Below, in pieces: positions 7,047 to 10,057 of a DNA stretch of 10,057 bases. Position numbers and translations under genes: made by a program. The stretch spans positions 1 to 10,057 of the forward strand of contig JANBPU010000465.1 in assembly GCA_027575805.1 (NCBI GenBank), given 5' to 3'. The notes under the pieces are model-generated. The model was given only the letters and a program-made list of their open reading frames with translations, did not search any database and was not told the origin of the DNA. This DNA comes from Mycoemilia scoparia (Eukaryota; Kickxellomycota; Kickxellomycetes; Kickxellales; Kickxellaceae). Positions within the stretch are counted from its first letter, which is position 1. Each line of letters starts with the position of its first letter.

Positions 7047-8030
7047 TTAGACGGAATTTGGATAGTTTCCTTGAGCTCTAGCGAACCATTCTCTAATCAA
7101 ACCAAATGCTTCCTGATCATCGGGATCGTCGCTAAGATTGCTTTGAACATCTGTGGTTTCTCTGAGACGATGGAAGGCTTCGTTGCGGTCACGGTTGGTT
7201 CCCGAGGGGATGTCCATCATACCGGCCTTGGCGTCACCGATTTCAGCGGCAAACTTTGAAATGGCAGCCTGGGTCTGTGGGTTGATGGTGAATGATGAAT
7301 CACCCATTGCAATGGCAATCATCTGGGGATTGTTCTTGAGTAGCTCGGATGTGTATATGCTAGTATCAACACTGGGCAATGGCTGGTTGTTATCGCCGGC
7401 GGAAGTTGGAGGAGGAATGATGCCAGGAGTGGGATCACCACCAAGGAAACCAGGTTGGCTGCTTGGCTTGGGCTTGGGTGCTGGACGAGTATCTGTTGGT
7501 GGTGGAGTGATTATTCCTGGATTTGGGTCGCCGCCGAGGAATCCGCCATTGCCACCTGATGATGGTCCTGGGTTTACTTGACCACCTCCATTGTTGGGAG
7601 GTTGAACTGGCTGGATTGGTTGCACTGGCTGGATTGGCTGCACAGGTTGAACTGGCTGGATTGGTTGTACTGGCTGGATTGGTTGTACAGGTTGAATTGG
7701 CTGAATTGGTTGACCCCAGTTGTTCCATGGACCATTAGGAGAAGGGTTATTCCAACCACCGCCGCCGCCACCATTCCAGTTTCCGGGACCATTGTCCCAT
7801 CCCCCATGACCATCATCCCAACCGCCTGGACCATCATCCCAACCATCGTCGGGGCCATCATCCCATCCTCCGGGACCGTCGTTCCAATCGTTATGGCCAG
7901 GACCATTGTCCCAACCGCCCCAGCCCCACTGACGCTTTCCGATAGCATCTCTTTTACCAGGAGGGGCTGCGTTAACAACTAAGGAAGAGAGGTAGAGACT
8001 ACCAAGAAGACTAAAAACTCCAATCTGCAT
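7047..8030 (-). CDS. Secreted repeat protein of the cluster family, member D (327 aa)
   Basis: A signal peptide (residues 1-20, [20 protein letters not shown]) is followed by a short propeptide with two Lys-Arg sites (26-27, 32-33). The second precedes Gln34, the pattern cut by Kex2-type proteases. Residues 35-95 are Gly/Trp/Asp/Asn-rich with W-[DN]-[DN]-G-[PH] units at W40, W49, W56, W64, W71 and W78. Residues 107-142 are twelve QP[IV] triplets. A FLGGDPxPGII unit occurs at 164 and 195, separated by Pro/Lys linkers. Residues 221-327 are the family domain, about 75% identical to B and ending NYPNSV. There is no cysteine, unlike A and B. The start has G at -3; a TATATA tract lies about 95 bp upstream. 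Structural or cell-surface role inferred from composition; not recognised. Confidence 0.88.
   Translation of the reverse strand: MQIGVFSLLGSLYLSSLVVNAAPPGKRDAIGKRQWGWGGWDNGPGHNDWNDGPGGWDDGPDDGWDDGPGGWDDGHGGWDNGPGNWNGGGGGGWNNPSPNGPWNNWGQPIQPIQPVQPIQPVQPIQPVQPVQPIQPVQPIQPVQPPNNGGGQVNPGPSSGGNGGFLGGDPNPGIITPPPTDTRPAPKPKPSSQPGFLGGDPTPGIIPPPTSAGDNNQPLPSVDTSIYTSELLKNNPQMIAIAMGDSSFTINPQTQAAISKFAAEIGDAKAGMMDIPSGTNRDRNEAFHRLRETTDVQSNLSDDPDDQEAFGLIREWFARAQGNYPNSV
7596..7712 (-). repeat. In-gene tandem repeat encoding QP[IV] triplets
   Basis: Encodes residues 107-145 of gene D. At DNA level it shows a higher-order 45-bp period: 7601-7645 and 7646-7690 differ at only two positions, followed by a partial third copy from 7691. 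Such near-identical units indicate recent expansion and likely length variation between strains. Confidence 0.85.
7779..7913 (-). repeat. In-gene degenerate repeat encoding W-[DN]-[DN]-G-P units
   Basis: Encodes residues 40-84 of gene D. Units of 6-9 residues, each starting with Trp, are imperfect in DNA sequence and so older or less homogenised than the Gln-Pro array. Confidence 0.75.
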
Positions 8031-8121
8031 TACGAATGTCGATTACTGCTATTGCTACTCTAACGATGTATGTGTATTATGATTGGAAAAATAAAACAGA
8101 GAATACCAATTTGGCCAAGGA

Positions 8122-8131
8122 AATATATAAT
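8122..8131 (-). promoter_or_regulatory. Candidate TATA box of gene D
   Basis: On the minus strand the region reads ATTATATATT, with TATATA at 8124-8129, about 95 bp upstream of the gene D ATG, matching the distance seen for gene B. A CCAAT motif lies nearby at 8082-8086 on the minus strand. The CAGAATACTATA block of genes A and B is absent. Confidence 0.4.
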
Positions 8132-8141
8132 ACAAGGAAAC

Positions 8142-8488
8142 TTAATGAAGTTCTTTTTGGGTAGCGTCGTGGAGATATGGTTTTATATAGATGTCTTCAA
8201 GTCTTCCTCCCAATGATCCATGGCAATAGCAATTATACGGCTCCCAGAGGTTTCTGCTGTTGGTGTTTTTGAAAAGTTCATGTAGTATGTCGTCTGCGTC
8301 TGTGAGCTGACTAAACGCCTTCATGGCTGTTTCTGTAAAAGTAACAACAACATTCAAATTTAATAGAAATGGTGATGGGTGTTGCTGCGTAAAGAGGTAA
8401 GTTGATTGTTGTTTTCTAATAAATGAATTTCCTTGGACATTCTGAACCGCTAAAAATGAGGCAATATATGGCTTGAGAATGTCAATAT
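8142..8488 (-). CDS. Probable 3' exon of an unrecognised split gene
   Basis: The frame reads as a balanced globular protein from DILKPYIASFLAVQ through MKAFSQLTDADDILHELF to IKPYLHDATQKELH and a TAA at 8142-8144. It has no credible initiator ATG; the first in-frame Met is deep inside, at MKAF. A branch-like TACTAAT (8543-8549) and acceptor TTCTTAG (AG at 8489-8490) on the minus strand suggest that the coding exon begins at 8488 in phase 1. A second acceptor-like TTTTACAG (AG at 8333-8334) is not needed because the frame stays open. The upstream exon is not resolved. It ends 112 bp before the gene D ATG, so its 3' end overlaps D's promoter region. Two Cys (in NCYCHG). No family recognised. Confidence 0.5.
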
Positions 8489-8542
8489 CTAAGAACAATT
8501 GTTTTAAAAGAGGTCCACATAAACAGTTAACAAGCAATGGTT

Positions 8543-8549
8543 ATTAGTA
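8543..8549 (-). other. Candidate intron branch site TACTAAT
   Basis: Minus-strand TACTAAT matches the fungal branch consensus, followed about 55 bases later by TTCTTAG with no intervening AG. Supports an intron ending at 8489. Confidence 0.4.
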
Positions 8550-9086
8550 CATGGTGTTATTGATATAATAATGTGTGTGTGAAAAGGGTAGGAGAGAAGA
8601 TGGAGAGTGGGAGGGAAAGTTAGAATCAGAATGTTATTTAAACAAATTAGGTAATGGCTTAATAACCAAAAGCCACAATCATGCTTTACACAACAGGCAA
8701 TAAAGGGCAAGAGAAGAAAAAGATATGGATGCTTTGAACTATAAGTGGAGAAGGTGTTTGTGGATACGTTGAGAGAAATTCTGTTTCTATTTTTTCTCTT
8801 TTTAGCAAACGTGGTCAAGATCAATGCATCAAATGTCAATGTGGATGTGCTTGTGGGAATATTAGAGGAGGAGGGAGGAGAAGGAGAGTGAGAAGTAAGG
8901 CATTTACATATCTAACAATTGATATAAACATATACTTACATGTATGTATTTGTATAATACTGGGGAGAGAGAGGATTTGGTGGTTTTCTAATGTCCGGAA
9001 TTCAATTTGTGAATAAAAGGATATTAAACAAGAATATTACGGTATAATATAGAATTTCAAGATTAGGTGGTGGAATGGATGGCTTG
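8550..9086. other. Purine/pyrimidine-skewed region, probably introns or upstream region
   Basis: The minus strand is strongly pyrimidine-rich (for example around 8581-8610 and 8870-8890). It contains a consensus donor GTAAGT (8934-8939) and an acceptor CTCTCCCCAG (AG at 8960-8961). Overlapping open frames on both strands at 8504-8891 exist, but none has a normal start and their composition reflects the skew. Confidence 0.4.
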
Positions 9087-9109
9087 TCTCTCTCTCTCTC
9101 TCTCTCTCT
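9087..9109 (+). repeat. (TC)n microsatellite
   Basis: About 11.5 uninterrupted TC dinucleotides, continuing imperfectly as TTCTATCTCTC to about 9120. Likely length-polymorphic. Confidence 0.95.
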
Positions 9110-9260
9110 TTCTATCTCTCACAGTAGCAATAGACTATTACTGTTGAAGTTATGACGATTAATTGAAATGTTTACACGGCTATTATATGTGGTTAATAGA
9201 TAGCTGCATAAATATGATTCTTAATGATGGGAGAACGAAATGCTGCTCATGCACGTTTAC

Positions 9261-9454
9261 CCATCTGCTTGTCTGTCTGTTCAGTGGTGGTGGATATATG
9301 CTATAAATGTCAATCTGGATTGACTGTTGTTCTCATGAGAGATGGGAGATTTCTGTGCAAATAGGTACAACATCCTCCAAATCAACCAAGCATGTAAATT
9401 TCTTTCTTTCTTTGTTGTTTCTCTAAAAAAATTCCCAAACAGACAGGCAGATGG
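9261..9454. repeat. Imperfect inverted repeat with internal palindromes
   Basis: The left arm 9261-9281 (CCATCTGCTTGTCTGTCTGTT) and right arm 9438-9454 (AACAGACAGGCAGATGG) are inverted complements with a small gap. Between them lie the hairpin GTCAATC-TG-GATTGAC (9309-9324) and the palindrome TCTCATGAGA (9331-9340). No target-site duplication was identified. Confidence 0.5.
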
Positions 9455-9502
9455 AGCAAGAGAGTTTAGTTTATGAACATATTCTCGGCTCTTCATGGTC
9501 AA
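9281..9502 (-). CDS. Weak 73-aa ORF, possible 5' exon
   Basis: It begins MTMKSREYVHKLNSLAPS and ends IAYIHHH. The first 20-25 residues look protein-like; later residues are Lys/Glu-rich from an AAAG repeat. It lies upstream of the 8142-8488 exon on the same strand and could be an early exon of that gene, but no spliced model could be confirmed. It overlaps the inverted repeat, which argues against coding. Confidence 0.2.
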   Translation of the reverse strand: MTMKSREYVHKLNSLAPSACLFGNFFRETTKKERNLHAWLIWRMLYLFAQKSPISHENNSQSRLTFIAYIHHH

Positions 9503-9809
9503 ACTGTAGATGATGCATGTTTAAGCCCAAAATATTAATTGAAATGCCCGCTATATGTACCTAGTAAGTTGTATGGTATATTGCAGGATTCAGTTTTGGC
9601 CAGCAATATAGACTGTAGTCCATTTCCAACTTTTGTCTTGTGCTAAACGAGGCAGTCACAACAAAGAGAAATAAATAATCTTATGAAGCTAGCCATAGGG
9701 TTTTATTGATTAATATGGTGAGCACTTGGTGAAAAGAAAAGTATTAAAAGATAGAGAGAAAGAGATCCATAGACCCACCACTTCACAACCATTGATTGCT
9801 ATAAAGAAA
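9503..9809. other. Spacer
   Basis: AT-rich with no ORF, RNA gene or repeat recognised on either strand. Confidence 0.4.
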
Positions 9810-10049
9810 CTAGGACTTATAAACTAATGCTAGCTGACCCTTACTACACATGCTAGGTGTATCCCAACTATGCGTCATCGATATTTTTGACCAGTTTACA
9901 TGCGAGATGCACTCGTTAGTATACATACCAACATCATAATTTATGTGATTAAATTTGTGATGTTTAGGTAAATTGAGTAAACATACAATCACCTCCCATA
10001 AGTTTTGAGAATTTTTTTTTGAATTTCTAAATTTTTTAAAAATCTTCAT
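9810..10049 (-). CDS. Weak 79-aa ORF containing an intron-like signature
   Basis: Begins MKIFKKFRNSKKN from an ATG at 10047-10049. Inside it the minus strand carries a donor GTATGT (9981-9986), a perfect TACTAAC branch motif (9915-9921) and a CATAG acceptor (AG at 9868-9869), which would define an intron of about 119 bp. Unspliced, the frame ends LALVYKS. Either model is weak and the gene may continue outside this window. Confidence 0.25.
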   Translation of the reverse strand: MKIFKKFRNSKKNSQNLWEVIVCLLNLPKHHKFNHINYDVGMYTNECISHVNWSKISMTHSWDTPSMCSKGQLALVYKS

Positions 10050-10057
10050 TTTACATT

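Noticed and set aside
7578..7982. Plus-strand 134-aa frame rich in Trp-Leu-Asp-Trp-Leu units, and other open frames on both strands over 7150-7980
   Set aside because: They are antisense or shifted readings of the gene D repeats. D has a signal peptide, a conserved domain shared with paralogues and correct codon periodicity.
8504..8839. Minus-strand 111-codon frame
   Set aside because: It has no ATG (first codon TTG) and pyrimidine-skewed composition; it overlaps the proposed intron and branch site of the 8142-8488 gene.
8745..8891. Plus-strand open stretch reading EILFLFFLFLANVVKINA then an acidic Glu/Gly tail
   Set aside because: It looks secretory but has no ATG (a stop lies directly before it), lies in purine-skewed sequence, and would need an unseen upstream exon.
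1..10057. CRISPR array, prokaryotic operon or phage genes
   Set aside because: No spaced direct repeats, no Shine-Dalgarno-led gene strings and no phage proteins; gene structure is eukaryotic.

Overview
The window is eukaryotic and most probably fungal; early-diverging versus dikaryotic cannot be settled from the sequence. It is AT-rich, with long gene-poor spacers, TATA boxes about 90-115 bp before start codons, yeast/fungal-type splice signals (GTAAGT, GTATGT, TACTAAC) and short single-exon genes for secreted proteins. One of these has a Kex2-type Lys-Arg propeptide. No bacterial operon, rRNA or tRNA was seen. No function is recognised for any gene with confidence.

The core is a same-strand (minus) cluster of one secreted-protein family: gene A (1605-2210, 201 aa), gene B (3257-3940, 227 aa), a broken copy C (4607-5203) and gene D (7047-8030, 327 aa). 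Each has an N-terminal signal peptide, then a low-complexity linker that differs completely between members, then a conserved C-terminal domain of about 105 residues. The domain carries NP-x-L/M-x-x-IA, FTINPxTQAA, IPxG[ST]NRDR and a final W-x-x-[AK]AQxNYxN. The linker is Pro-rich in A, His/Arg/Pro then Pro/Lys/Thr-rich in B, and Gly/Trp/Asp repeats followed by Gln-Pro-Ile/Val repeats in D. A and B share a 12-base identical promoter block at the TATA box.

Left flank: a 157-aa unrecognised intracellular-looking protein (67-540, minus). The 640-1604 spacer holds a TATA/AATAAA pair that could be part of an LTR, and one copy of a degenerate dispersed repeat whose partner lies near 6430-6560. Middle: a doubtful 89-96 aa ORF (2554-2844, minus) and a possible 61-aa plus-strand ORF (5635-5820) with a poly(A) signal. 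Right flank (8100-10057): the 3' exon of an unresolved minus-strand split gene (8142-8488), a (TC)n microsatellite, a cluster of inverted repeats, and two weak minus-strand ORFs, one with a well-formed intron signature.

The cluster reads as a lineage-specific, tandemly expanded family of cell-wall, extracellular or effector-like proteins. The C-terminal domain is conserved down to nucleotide level while signal and linker diverge freely. That role is inference from architecture only.
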